From: Actinomycetota bacterium
GTDB taxonomy: Bacteria > Actinomycetota > Humimicrobiia > Humimicrobiales > Humimicrobiaceae
NCBI GenBank assembly: GCA_028697935.1
Contig: JAQVEM010000063.1
Coordinates: 1-7,699 of the forward strand
Direction of reading: 5' to 3'
Length of the DNA stretch: 7,699 nucleotides
In this document: one piece after another, positions 1-5,934 of the stretch
Numbering within the stretch: position 1 is the stretch's first letter
Layout: the number at the start of each line of letters is the position of its first letter
Position numbers and translations under genes: made by a program
The notes under the pieces: generated by a model
The model's database searches: none
What the model was told of the DNA's origin: nothing
Seen by the model: only the letters and a program-made list of their open reading frames with translations

Positions 1-392
1 GGAGACCGGGAATAGCCTATGTCTATCTGTGTTATGGGATGTATTATCTGCTAAATGTTGTAACAGAAGATGAAGGGAAACCAGGTGCTGTTCTGATAAG
101 GGCTCTGGAACCAATCTGGGGAACTGACATTATGAAGGAAAGGAGAAAAACTGATAGAAATCTGACGAATGGACCGGGCAGGCTAACAATTGCTCTCGGG
201 ATAAATACAGATGATAATGGTGCCAATATTGTGAGAGGCGAAAGCGGATTACATATATTTAAATATAGCGAAAACAACAATTGTTACAAAGAAAATAATA
301 ATAGTAAAATAATCAGAACCTCCAGAGTAGGTATAAAAAAAGGCAGGGAAATGCCGCTGAGATTCCTGCTTCCTGAAAAGGGTAAAAAGTAG
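1..392 (+). CDS. 3-methyladenine DNA glycosylase (AAG/MPG family), 3' part only
   Basis: This is the C-terminal part of an alkyladenine DNA glycosylase, a base-excision repair enzyme that removes alkylated purines such as 3-methyladenine from DNA. The frame is open from base 3 to the stop at 390-392, giving 129 visible residues; the start lies off the left edge. Visible residues 6-18 match the family block around YVYxxYGMxxxxN, and residues 30-37 read VLIRALEP, another family hallmark. By alignment with human AAG, visible Tyr8, Tyr11, Asn18 and Arg33 correspond to Tyr159, the DNA-intercalating Tyr162, Asn169 and Arg182. The later NGPGRLTIALGI and SRVGIKKGREMPLRF blocks also fit. The catalytic Glu and its neighbours lie upstream of the window. 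The end looks complete. A methionine at 39 opens a shorter frame, but it falls inside the conserved block and is not a real start. Confidence 0.93.
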   Translation, partial: RPGIAYVYLCYGMYYLLNVVTEDEGKPGAVLIRALEPIWGTDIMKERRKTDRNLTNGPGRLTIALGINTDDNGANIVRGESGLHIFKYSENNNCYKENNNSKIIRTSRVGIKKGREMPLRFLLPEKGKK

Positions 393-469
393 TATCATAA
401 AAACAATATTAAATAAGTAACTACAGCAATTAATTAAATAAACAGTACAGATTACTACAGGGTAATTAA

Positions 470-898
470 ATGAATACTATAGATTTCGAAAAATTAAATG
501 GAATGCCGTATATTACAAAGAGATTATTCATTATTAAGAATACCTGTGAATCTTTGGGTGTTGATATTGAGTATTTATTTGGTCTTTTTAATATATATAA
601 TGAAAGAAATAGAGGAAAGTTTTTCTGGCAGAAAGCACAGTTTAGTGGTGCACTTAAAGACAGTTTTAATAGTTTTAATGTAGAGATAGATAAAATTGTA
701 AAAGATTTAAAGCTGGCAGATCGGGGGAAAACAGAAGGACAGATAAAGTCAGCGACAGGGTTGCTGGATAAATTACTGGTTAATATGGAAGCAAATTGTA
801 ATATAGATAGAAATAAAGATTTTGATAATACAAAAAAACAACTTGGGAAAATTTTTCAGGATTTAATTAACGAAAACCTGTACAGAAAATTTGAATAA
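470..898 (+). CDS. hypothetical protein, 142 residues, mostly helical
   Basis: I do not recognise this protein. It starts at ATG 470 behind a partial Shine-Dalgarno AGGGT (459-463), six bases upstream. It has no signal peptide or membrane segment, so it is probably cytoplasmic. The composition is rich in Lys, Asn, Asp, Ile and Leu, and the sequence looks largely alpha-helical. There is an aromatic stretch near residues 36-54 (YLFGLFNIY, then KFFW) and a charged helical second half from about residue 70. It has two cysteines, Cys26 and Cys110, but no metal-binding pattern. It lies 77 bases after the DNA glycosylase on the same strand, so it could be co-transcribed, but the gap is AT-rich and carries no diagnostic signal. 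It converges on the TPR gene. Codon use resembles its neighbours, which supports real coding. No function is proposed. Confidence 0.7.
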   Translation: MNTIDFEKLNGMPYITKRLFIIKNTCESLGVDIEYLFGLFNIYNERNRGKFFWQKAQFSGALKDSFNSFNVEIDKIVKDLKLADRGKTEGQIKSATGLLDKLLVNMEANCNIDRNKDFDNTKKQLGKIFQDLINENLYRKFE

Positions 899-908
899 TA
901 ATCTGGAT

Positions 909-940
909 AATAATTTATTTATCAAATTTGATCAATTATT
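909..940. terminator. nested AT-rich inverted repeats between convergent genes
   Basis: The 42-base gap between two convergent genes contains a perfect 12-base palindrome, ATCAAATTTGAT (921-932), enclosed by AATAATT (909-915) and its reverse complement AATTATT (934-940). The position between two converging stop codons suggests a bidirectional terminator. The stem has very little G+C and no clean U-tract, so efficient intrinsic termination is doubtful. Confidence 0.3.
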
Positions 941-2338
941 TTATATTGAGTATTCCACTAAATATTTCTGTCCTTCTTCATATGTTATTTCACCATAATA
1001 AGGAAGAATGTCAGTATTGTTTGAATCCATAGCAATCTTATAGGTACCGGGGGCTGTTTCTATTTCCTGGCTGGAATTTTTTTCTATCTTTATTAATTTA
1101 TATTCAGGTCCCTTTAAGTACACAGCTAAATCAAATTCAGTATTATTCTCTATCACAAGTATACACTTTTTAGAACCCCAGAATCTGCGAAGAGGGGCAG
1201 GTTGCTCAAGTAATTTATAATCAGAAGAAGAAATAAGTTTTAACTTTGAATCAACAAGTAAAGGAAAAATATCTTCTTCTATCTCAGGGTTATACTCGAT
1301 AATAATCTCGCACAAAAAAAGTGATTTCTTATATGAACCTGAATTATAATTATCATTTGCAATTTTCTTTAAGGTGTCAGGAGGAATATTTGAAAATATA
1401 ATCTGTTTCTGGTAATCACTGATATTGTTATAAACATAATCTGCAGAATCAAGATCCAGAAATTTTAAAAATTCTTCTATGCCTTTCTGGTAATTATTAT
1501 CCAGTATTAATTCTCTTGATTTTTTAAAATATGTATCCAGCAGAAGGTGGCAGGCATCGGAGAAATAATTACTATTATTGTATTCTCTGATAATTTTTTC
1601 GAGACATTCTATAGCTCTATCCCAGTTTTTAACCTTATTAAAGCCAGATGCTGATTTGAAAAGATATTCTGGTATTTTATATTCAGCAATAAAAGCCTCA
1701 TTAGTGTCAGGAAAATTATTTTTGATATCTTCCAGTATCATAACTGCCTCAAAATAATTCTCTGCGGAAAGAGAATATTTATTATTTTTATAATATCTTT
1801 CAGCTGATTTTATATAACATTCTTCAAGATTTTTTTTTATCTCAAGATCATTACCGTTTATTATTTCAAGTTCTATTGCTTCATTGTAACTGCTTATAGC
1901 TTCTTCATAGTTTTTATTATAAAAATAAGTAGATGGGATTTTTTTAAGGGCAGTGTTTACATGGCGGCTACCAGGGTAATTGTCAAGGACAGTTCTGTAA
2001 TAATATATTGATTCCTCATAGTTTTTATTATCAAAGCTGTTTTCAGCATTGTTGATTAAAGCCTGGGGACCAAAAAAATTGGACATTACAAGTCCTACAA
2101 CAGATAATATAAAAAAAAGGACAAAAAAAGTACCCGCCTTTACTCTTCTGGCAAAGTTAACAATTATAAGTATCAGACTTATTATTATTACGGGTATACA
2201 GATAAAAGGTAAGATATCCCAGAACTTTCCTTTATCAGTCAATGCGAAGTATCCAATAACTGTTGAAGCTATTAAAAAAATAACTATAAAAAAAATTGAA
2301 CCGGCATCGATTCTGGCTCTTCTTTTATATGTATACAT
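941..2338 (-). CDS. membrane-anchored TPR-repeat protein with C-terminal beta-rich domain
   Basis: This 465-residue protein begins with three hydrophobic segments, at about residues 13-33, 42-63 and 70-89, and contains basic RRAR and ARRVK clusters near the first two. A long helical region of tetratricopeptide-like repeats follows, at roughly 94-121, 131-157, 175-209, 225-253, 267-298 and 322-350. The telltale phrases are NKNYEESIYYYRTVLDNYPGS, NKNYEEAISSYNEAI, NNKYSLSAENYFEAV, VKNWDRAIECLEKII, NNYQKGIEEFLKFL and SGSYKKSLFLCEIIIEYNP. Residues 388-465 form a different, strand-rich module (VIENNTEFDLAVYLKGPE, then a GTYKIA stretch and YYGEITYEEGQKYLVEYSI) that I cannot name. TPR arrays usually serve as protein-binding scaffolds, so an envelope-associated scaffold is inferred; no enzyme motif is visible. 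The ATG at 2338 has a modest AGAAG site eight bases upstream. The gene stands alone on its strand, divergent from a truncated frame. Confidence 0.85.
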   Translation of the reverse strand: MYTYKRRARIDAGSIFFIVIFLIASTVIGYFALTDKGKFWDILPFICIPVIIISLILIIVNFARRVKAGTFFVLFFILSVVGLVMSNFFGPQALINNAENSFDNKNYEESIYYYRTVLDNYPGSRHVNTALKKIPSTYFYNKNYEEAISSYNEAIELEIINGNDLEIKKNLEECYIKSAERYYKNNKYSLSAENYFEAVMILEDIKNNFPDTNEAFIAEYKIPEYLFKSASGFNKVKNWDRAIECLEKIIREYNNSNYFSDACHLLLDTYFKKSRELILDNNYQKGIEEFLKFLDLDSADYVYNNISDYQKQIIFSNIPPDTLKKIANDNYNSGSYKKSLFLCEIIIEYNPEIEEDIFPLLVDSKLKLISSSDYKLLEQPAPLRRFWGSKKCILVIENNTEFDLAVYLKGPEYKLIKIEKNSSQEIETAPGTYKIAMDSNNTDILPYYGEITYEEGQKYLVEYSI

Positions 2339-2420
2339 AAATTATACTTCTAATAATTAATGTGAAAATATTAACATAAAAATAAAATATTAAAAGTAAA
2401 AAGACACTATATCGGGTCTT

Positions 2421-2702
2421 GTGGTTTTTATACTTTCAAAAAAGGTAAAATTTGTAGAGCCGTATCTATTAATAATTGATTCAAAAGAGCTTGATATGGA
2501 AAAGATAGAGGACATTTTAAAAAAGAATACGATGCTTTATAAGGTAAGGTCAAAGATAATAGAGAAGGATAAAAGTCAATTTATAGTAGAGATAAAGATA
2601 AAGAAAGATAAAATACAGGATCTGCTTAAAGTTATAAAAGAGTTAAATGATTTAACCTCTGTAAAACTTGTATCTTATGAGGGAGACCTTGAAGAGGGGT
2701 AG
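2421..2702 (+). CDS. short frame resembling the C-terminal tail of a DUF4956-like membrane protein; probable remnant
   Basis: The open frame runs from just after TAA 2397-2399 to the stop TAG at 2700-2702. A GTG at 2421 gives 93 residues; an ATG at 2496, preceded by an AAGAG, would give 68. Neither start has a strong ribosome-binding site. Read from 2400, the frame begins with a short hydrophobic run (TISGLVVFILS) that looks like the end of a membrane helix. It is then followed by a basic stretch and an alternating strand/helix domain ending in TSVKLVSYEGD. From memory, this resembles the soluble ACT-like tail that follows the membrane helices in DUF4956-type proteins. No membrane domain is encoded upstream, because the TPR gene starts only 82 bases away on the other strand. 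I therefore infer a gene whose 5' part was deleted. A genuine small soluble protein is the alternative. Confidence 0.5.
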   Translation: MVFILSKKVKFVEPYLLIIDSKELDMEKIEDILKKNTMLYKVRSKIIEKDKSQFIVEIKIKKDKIQDLLKVIKELNDLTSVKLVSYEGDLEEG

Positions 2703-2745
2703 TGGCTAGTAAAAGAGACATTTTACATTTTCTTATTAACAGCCA
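2703..2745. terminator. possible bidirectional terminator (nested inverted repeats)
   Basis: Directly after the stop codon at 2702, an outer repeat TGGCT (2703-2707) pairs with AGCCA (2741-2745). Inside it, GTAAAA (2709-2714) pairs with TTTTAC (2721-2726) around a six-base loop. An alternative fold pairs the outer arms further with small bulges, using AAGA 2713-2716 and TCTT 2731-2734. The structure sits between two converging genes, so it could end transcription from both. No clear run of T follows on either strand, which keeps confidence low. Confidence 0.35.
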
Positions 2746-2777
2746 GCGATATTTTTATATAATTTTTATAATAAAGC

Positions 2778-3335
2778 TTACAAAGAACTTTCCAGTTCCA
2801 TTAGCAGAGTATCCCAGTATTTTCCGTCATGAAAATGGTCTTTTCTTTTAATACTTTTGAGTTTAAACCCGCATTTCCTATATACTCTTATTGCCCGGTG
2901 GTTATACTTAAAAACATTCAACTGAACACTTTGAAGACCGAGCTTCTGAAATGCGAATTCTGTAATAGTTTTTACTGTGTCAGTACCATAACCTTTGTTC
3001 CAGTTGTTTTTATCACCAATTACAATGCCCATTTCACAGATTTTTCTCCTCCAGTCAATTTTGTCCAGCGAGCAGTTACCAATATGAATACCGGATTCCT
3101 TTTCTTCTATAGCAAATACTACATCGCTATTAGAGCTCTGAATAAACTCAAACCACTTAAGCTCCCTCTCCATATCATAGTCCCGGAAATTGCTGTTGAG
3201 ATACATATTAATGGAAGGATCACTTAACCACATAAGGGTTTTTTCCAGGTCTTTTTTTTCCAGTACTCTTAAATTTATTATTTTACCTGATATCTGCTGG
3301 ACAGGTAAATTGTTTAAAAATTTTTTTTCAGCCAA
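2778..3335 (-). CDS. GNAT-family N-acetyltransferase (RimJ/RimL-like)
   Basis: This 185-residue protein belongs to the GCN5-related acetyltransferases, which move an acetyl group from acetyl-CoA to an amine on a protein, antibiotic or small molecule. The opening GKIINLRVLEKKDLEKTLMWLSDP (residues 17-40) is typical of the RimJ/RimL-like branch. The acetyl-CoA-binding motif A is at about 103-125, with the pyrophosphate loop N113-K-G-Y-G-T118. Motif B, NHRAIRVYRKCGF, spans 145-157. The substrate cannot be told from the sequence. The best start is TTG at 3335: the upstream in-frame stop is the slipin stop codon itself, and the next ATG (residue 35) would remove conserved N-terminal sequence. The gene follows slipin by 30 bases in the same frame, so it is probably the third gene of the nfeD-slipin transcript. 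The ribosome-binding site is weak. Confidence 0.88.
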   Translation of the reverse strand: MAEKKFLNNLPVQQISGKIINLRVLEKKDLEKTLMWLSDPSINMYLNSNFRDYDMERELKWFEFIQSSNSDVVFAIEEKESGIHIGNCSLDKIDWRRKICEMGIVIGDKNNWNKGYGTDTVKTITEFAFQKLGLQSVQLNVFKYNHRAIRVYRKCGFKLKSIKRKDHFHDGKYWDTLLMELESSL

Positions 3336-3365
3336 AGTCTCTTTTAGCTTTCTACTCTCTATTTT

Positions 3366-4124
3366 TTATCGATTTTTTTCTAAAAATGCTCCAATAAGGT
3401 CAACTGGAACAGGAAATATAATGGTTGAATTTTGCTCGGTAGCTATTTCCTTTAGAGTCTGTAGAAACCTTAGCTGCACGGATACCGGATATTTACTGAG
3501 TACTTTTGCAGCTTCTGATAATCTTTCAGATGCCTGGAATTCTCCCTCGGCATTAATTATTTTTGCTCTTCTTTCTCTTTCAGCTTCAGCCTGTCTTGCG
3601 AATGCTCTCTGTATTGATTGTGGTAGCTCTATGTCTTTAATTTCTACAGTTGATACTTTTACTCCCCATGGATCTGTTTGTTCGTCTATAATTTTTTGCA
3701 GTTCCTGATTTATTTTATCCCTTCTGGCAAGAAGGTCATCAAGCTCGACCTGGCCGAGTATACTTCTGAGTGTGGTCTGGGCTATTTGTGAAGTAGCAAC
3801 CATATATCTTTGAATTTTAACCACACTTTTTGCAGGGTCCATTACCCTGAAGTATACAACTGCATTAACTTTTACCGGTACATTGTCACGGGTTATAACA
3901 TCCTGTGGTGGTACATCCATGGTAACAGTTCTGAGGTCAACTTTAGTCATTTTATCTACAAATGGAATTAACAGGAATATACCGGGTCCTTTTACTCCCT
4001 TTAATCTCCCAAATCTAAAAATTACGCCTCTTTCATATTCTTTAAGAATTTTAATAGCAGAAAATAGAAGAATCACTATAATAAACACACCAAATAATAT
4101 ACCAATCATCGTACCAGCTGGCAT
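3366..4124 (-). CDS. slipin / stomatin-like SPFH-domain protein
   Basis: Slipins are membrane-bound scaffold proteins of the stomatin/prohibitin/flotillin/HflK (SPFH) superfamily that form large oligomers. In this 252-residue protein one hydrophobic segment at about residues 6-27 anchors the N-terminus. It is followed by KEYERGVIFRFGRL (28-41) and GPGIFLLIPFVDKM (46-59), hallmarks of prokaryotic stomatins. The SPFH core runs to about 190, with VDLRTVTMDVPPQDVITRDN (62-81) and the ILGQVELDDLLARRDKIN block (122-139). A charged coiled-coil rich in Ala, Glu and Arg covers about 171-210. The tail NSTIIFPVPVDLIGAF (232-247) corresponds to the hydrophobic C-terminal part that the NfeD protease cleaves in the Pyrococcus pair PH1510/PH1511. 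Length and architecture are those of a complete p-stomatin. ATG 4124 is fixed by a strong AGGAGG five bases upstream. The protein is encoded one base after nfeD, which strongly supports a partnership. Confidence 0.96.
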   Translation of the reverse strand: MPAGTMIGILFGVFIIVILLFSAIKILKEYERGVIFRFGRLKGVKGPGIFLLIPFVDKMTKVDLRTVTMDVPPQDVITRDNVPVKVNAVVYFRVMDPAKSVVKIQRYMVATSQIAQTTLRSILGQVELDDLLARRDKINQELQKIIDEQTDPWGVKVSTVEIKDIELPQSIQRAFARQAEAERERRAKIINAEGEFQASERLSEAAKVLSKYPVSVQLRFLQTLKEIATEQNSTIIFPVPVDLIGAFLEKNR

Positions 4125-4125
4125 T

Positions 4126-5538
4126 TTAGCCTCCTTTTATATTTTTATTATTACTACTATTATTATACCTGTTTAATAAATTTACAAATAAAGTTAATCC
4201 TTCAATTGAAATTATTTTAACTTTTTCGCCCTCTTTTATTGTTTTCCCATCTGCAGATATAGCTTTCCAGATTTCTCCTGATACTTTGACCTGCCCTTCA
4301 GGGTTCAATTCTCGGCAGACTACAGCTGTCTCACCTATAATACCTTCGCTACCGGTGATGGGCTTTATATTACGGATTTTATGGGCTGCTCTCATTAAAA
4401 TTAATATAAAGCCTGAAACCACCACTGAAGTGCTGATTATAAGACTTTGTGCAATTTGAAGGTACTCTGCTCCGGTATTAATCAGTAAAAAAGAGCCAAT
4501 AATTAGCGATGCAACTCCGACTATTGATGGTATCCCACCAAGACCGAGTACTATATCGAGAATAAATAAAATTACTGCTAGTATTATAAGTGCCAGACCT
4601 GCGTAATTAATAGGAAGAATGCTGAAGGAATAAAAACCCAGGATTAAGAATAAGACGCCCAGAGCTCCTGTGACACCCAGACCGGGCTGTGAGATCTCAT
4701 AAATTATTCCGAGAACTCCCAGAATGAATAATATATAGGCAATATTTGGGTTGCCAATGATATGGAGAAAATCTGTAATAAAATTAGTTTCAATTTTTTC
4801 AGGTTTGCTTCCAGCACTATGTATAAGAAAGGTTTTACCTGATTTTGCCAGAATTTTTCCGTCTATTTTTACAAGCAGCTCATCAATGGTGGAAGCTGTA
4901 AAATCAATTACTCCCAGTTGTAGTGCTTCTGTGGCAGTAATGGAAGAGCTCTCTCTTACTGCTTTTTCTGCCCATTCTGAGTTTCTTCCCTTTGATGAAG
5001 CCAGATTTTTAATATAAGACACAGAATCATTTACAATTTTATCAAGCATATCTTCGGAAATTTGTTCCTGTCCTCCCAGATTTACTGGATGGGCTGCTCC
5101 AATACTGGTAAGGGGTGCCATTACTGCAATATCTGATGAAAGGGTTATAAATGTTCCTGCAGAAGCAGCTCTGGCGCCTTCGGGATAAACAAAAACTATT
5201 ACAGGTATTTCTGCATTTAGAATTTCAGTTATTATTTCCCGCATGGATGTTTCCAGACCACCGGGTGTGTCCATTAATATAATAAGACCATAACCTGAAT
5301 CGAGTGACTTTTTTAAGCACTTTGATATGAAATTTGATATAGGAGGGTCTATTATTCCTTCAATCTCACAAATGAAAAAATTATTTATTTCAATACTATT
5401 TCCATTGTTGTCCGATCCGGATAAGCTGGTGTTATCAGTATCGCAGAATAATTCTTTATCTACAGGAAAAATAAAAAGTAGAAAGATAAGTGTTACAGAT
5501 ATTGAAAAAGTTAAAATTTTTCTGGTTTTTTTTAACAT
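4126..5538 (-). CDS. NfeD-family membrane-bound serine protease (ClpP-like, long form)
   Basis: This is a full-length NfeD protein of 470 residues with three parts. An N-terminal signal or anchor helix lies at about 9-25. A ClpP/SppA-like protease domain follows at about 52-240, then four or five membrane helices between about 262 and 385, and an OB-fold NfeD domain at about 395-455. The protease core shows MDTPGGLETSMREI (89-102) and the nucleophile motif ARAASAGTF, with Ser126 matching Ser97 of Pyrococcus PH1510. Lys177 in SYIKNLASSKGRN matches the catalytic Lys138, so the Ser-Lys dyad is intact. Other family phrases are APLTSIGAAHPV (141-152) and GNPNIAYILFILGVLGIIYEISQPGLGVTG across 262-291. 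The protease faces outside the cytoplasmic membrane and is known in the archaeal homologue to cut the tail of its stomatin partner. The ATG at 5538 lacks a clear ribosome-binding site. It is the first gene of the nfeD-slipin-GNAT run and diverges from rubredoxin. Confidence 0.95.
   Translation of the reverse strand: MLKKTRKILTFSISVTLIFLLFIFPVDKELFCDTDNTSLSGSDNNGNSIEINNFFICEIEGIIDPPISNFISKCLKKSLDSGYGLIILMDTPGGLETSMREIITEILNAEIPVIVFVYPEGARAASAGTFITLSSDIAVMAPLTSIGAAHPVNLGGQEQISEDMLDKIVNDSVSYIKNLASSKGRNSEWAEKAVRESSSITATEALQLGVIDFTASTIDELLVKIDGKILAKSGKTFLIHSAGSKPEKIETNFITDFLHIIGNPNIAYILFILGVLGIIYEISQPGLGVTGALGVLFLILGFYSFSILPINYAGLALIILAVILFILDIVLGLGGIPSIVGVASLIIGSFLLINTGAEYLQIAQSLIISTSVVVSGFILILMRAAHKIRNIKPITGSEGIIGETAVVCRELNPEGQVKVSGEIWKAISADGKTIKEGEKVKIISIEGLTLFVNLLNRYNNSSNNKNIKGG
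4130..4135 (-). promoter_or_regulatory. ribosome-binding site of slipin, inside nfeD
   Basis: AGGAGG on the minus strand lies five bases before the slipin ATG (4124) and inside the last codons of nfeD, whose stop is at 4126-4128. This fixes the slipin start and suggests translational coupling of protease and partner. Confidence 0.85.
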
Positions 5539-5655
5539 AAAATTTATTGTGCCGGTTTATATTAGAATCTATTGTGTTAGATATAATTTTATTTTATTAT
5601 TATACTACAAAGCCTTTAAGATTAGAAAATCTGGACAGTATAGAAATATTAATTC

Positions 5656-5664
5656 TGCTATATT
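5656..5664 (+). promoter_or_regulatory. possible extended -10 promoter for rubredoxin
   Basis: TGCTATATT reads as an extended -10 element (TG, one base, TATATT). It would start transcription near 5671, about 34 bases before the rubredoxin ATG. A matching -35 box at normal spacing is not evident; TGGACA (5632-5637) is 21 bases away. The divergent gap 5539-5704 is AT-rich enough that chance matches are common. Confidence 0.33.
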
Positions 5665-5694
5665 AATTTCCAGTATATTAAAACATATAAAAGC

Positions 5695-5700
5695 GGAGGT
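5695..5700 (+). promoter_or_regulatory. ribosome-binding site of rubredoxin
   Basis: GGAGGT lies four bases before the ATG at 5705. It decides the start: the open frame continues far upstream, antisense to nfeD, but only the ATG at 5705 has this site and gives a normal rubredoxin N-terminus. Confidence 0.85.
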
Positions 5701-5704
5701 AAAA

Positions 5705-5869
5705 ATGGATAGATGGGAATGTCAGGTCTGCGGGTATATTTATGATCCCGGGGAAGGCGATCTTAATAGTGATATAATGCCCGGTACGAAATTTGGAGAT
5801 TTACCGGATGACTGGGTTTGTCCTGAATGTGGAGCATTAAAAGATGAATTTGAAGTATATGAAGAATAA
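5705..5869 (+). CDS. rubredoxin
   Basis: Rubredoxins are small cytoplasmic electron carriers holding one iron atom bound by four cysteines. In anaerobes they pass electrons to partners such as superoxide reductase, rubrerythrin or flavodiiron oxygen reductase. This 54-residue protein has the canonical ligands Cys6-x2-Cys9-Gly and Cys39-x2-Cys42-Gly. It also has the conserved aromatic and glycine framework: Trp4, the GYIYDPGEGD stretch (10-19), PGTKFGDLPDDW (26-37) and the acidic tail KDEFEVYEE. The length is exactly that of classical one-iron rubredoxins, so nothing is missing. The start at ATG 5705 is fixed by GGAGGT just upstream. It stands alone: divergent from nfeD and convergent with the NIL/ferredoxin gene, so its electron partner is not shown by context. 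The family assignment is essentially certain; the specific role is not. Confidence 0.98.
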   Translation: MDRWECQVCGYIYDPGEGDLNSDIMPGTKFGDLPDDWVCPECGALKDEFEVYEE

Positions 5870-5934
5870 CACTTAATTTATTTAATCAGTATTAATTATA
5901 GTAAATTATACCGGACTATTCAGTAATAGGGTAG

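Noticed and set aside
44..280. Minus-strand frame opposite the DNA glycosylase
   Set aside because: It is antisense to a well-conserved coding block.
2049..2360. Plus-strand frame opposite the start of the TPR gene
   Set aside because: It is the mirror of the hydrophobic N-terminal helices of the TPR protein, and the lysine/isoleucine-rich translation is typical of a shadow frame.
2829..3708. Two plus-strand frames (2829-3227 and 3190-3708)
   Set aside because: They lie antisense to the GNAT and slipin genes, whose conserved motifs are clear, and they have no recognisable protein features.
4126..5538. NfeD as a lipoprotein through Cys32
   Set aside because: The residues before Cys32 (DKELF) are charged and do not form a lipobox, so an ordinary signal or anchor helix is more likely.
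5327..5704. Long N-terminal extension of the rubredoxin frame
   Set aside because: The frame stays open upstream but runs antisense to the conserved nfeD 5' end, and a strong GGAGGT immediately precedes ATG 5705, giving a normal-length rubredoxin.
5916..5929. CTATT-CAGT-AATAG hairpin near the end of the NIL/ferredoxin gene
   Set aside because: The five-base AT-rich stem has no following T-run in the minus direction, so it is not convincing as a terminator.
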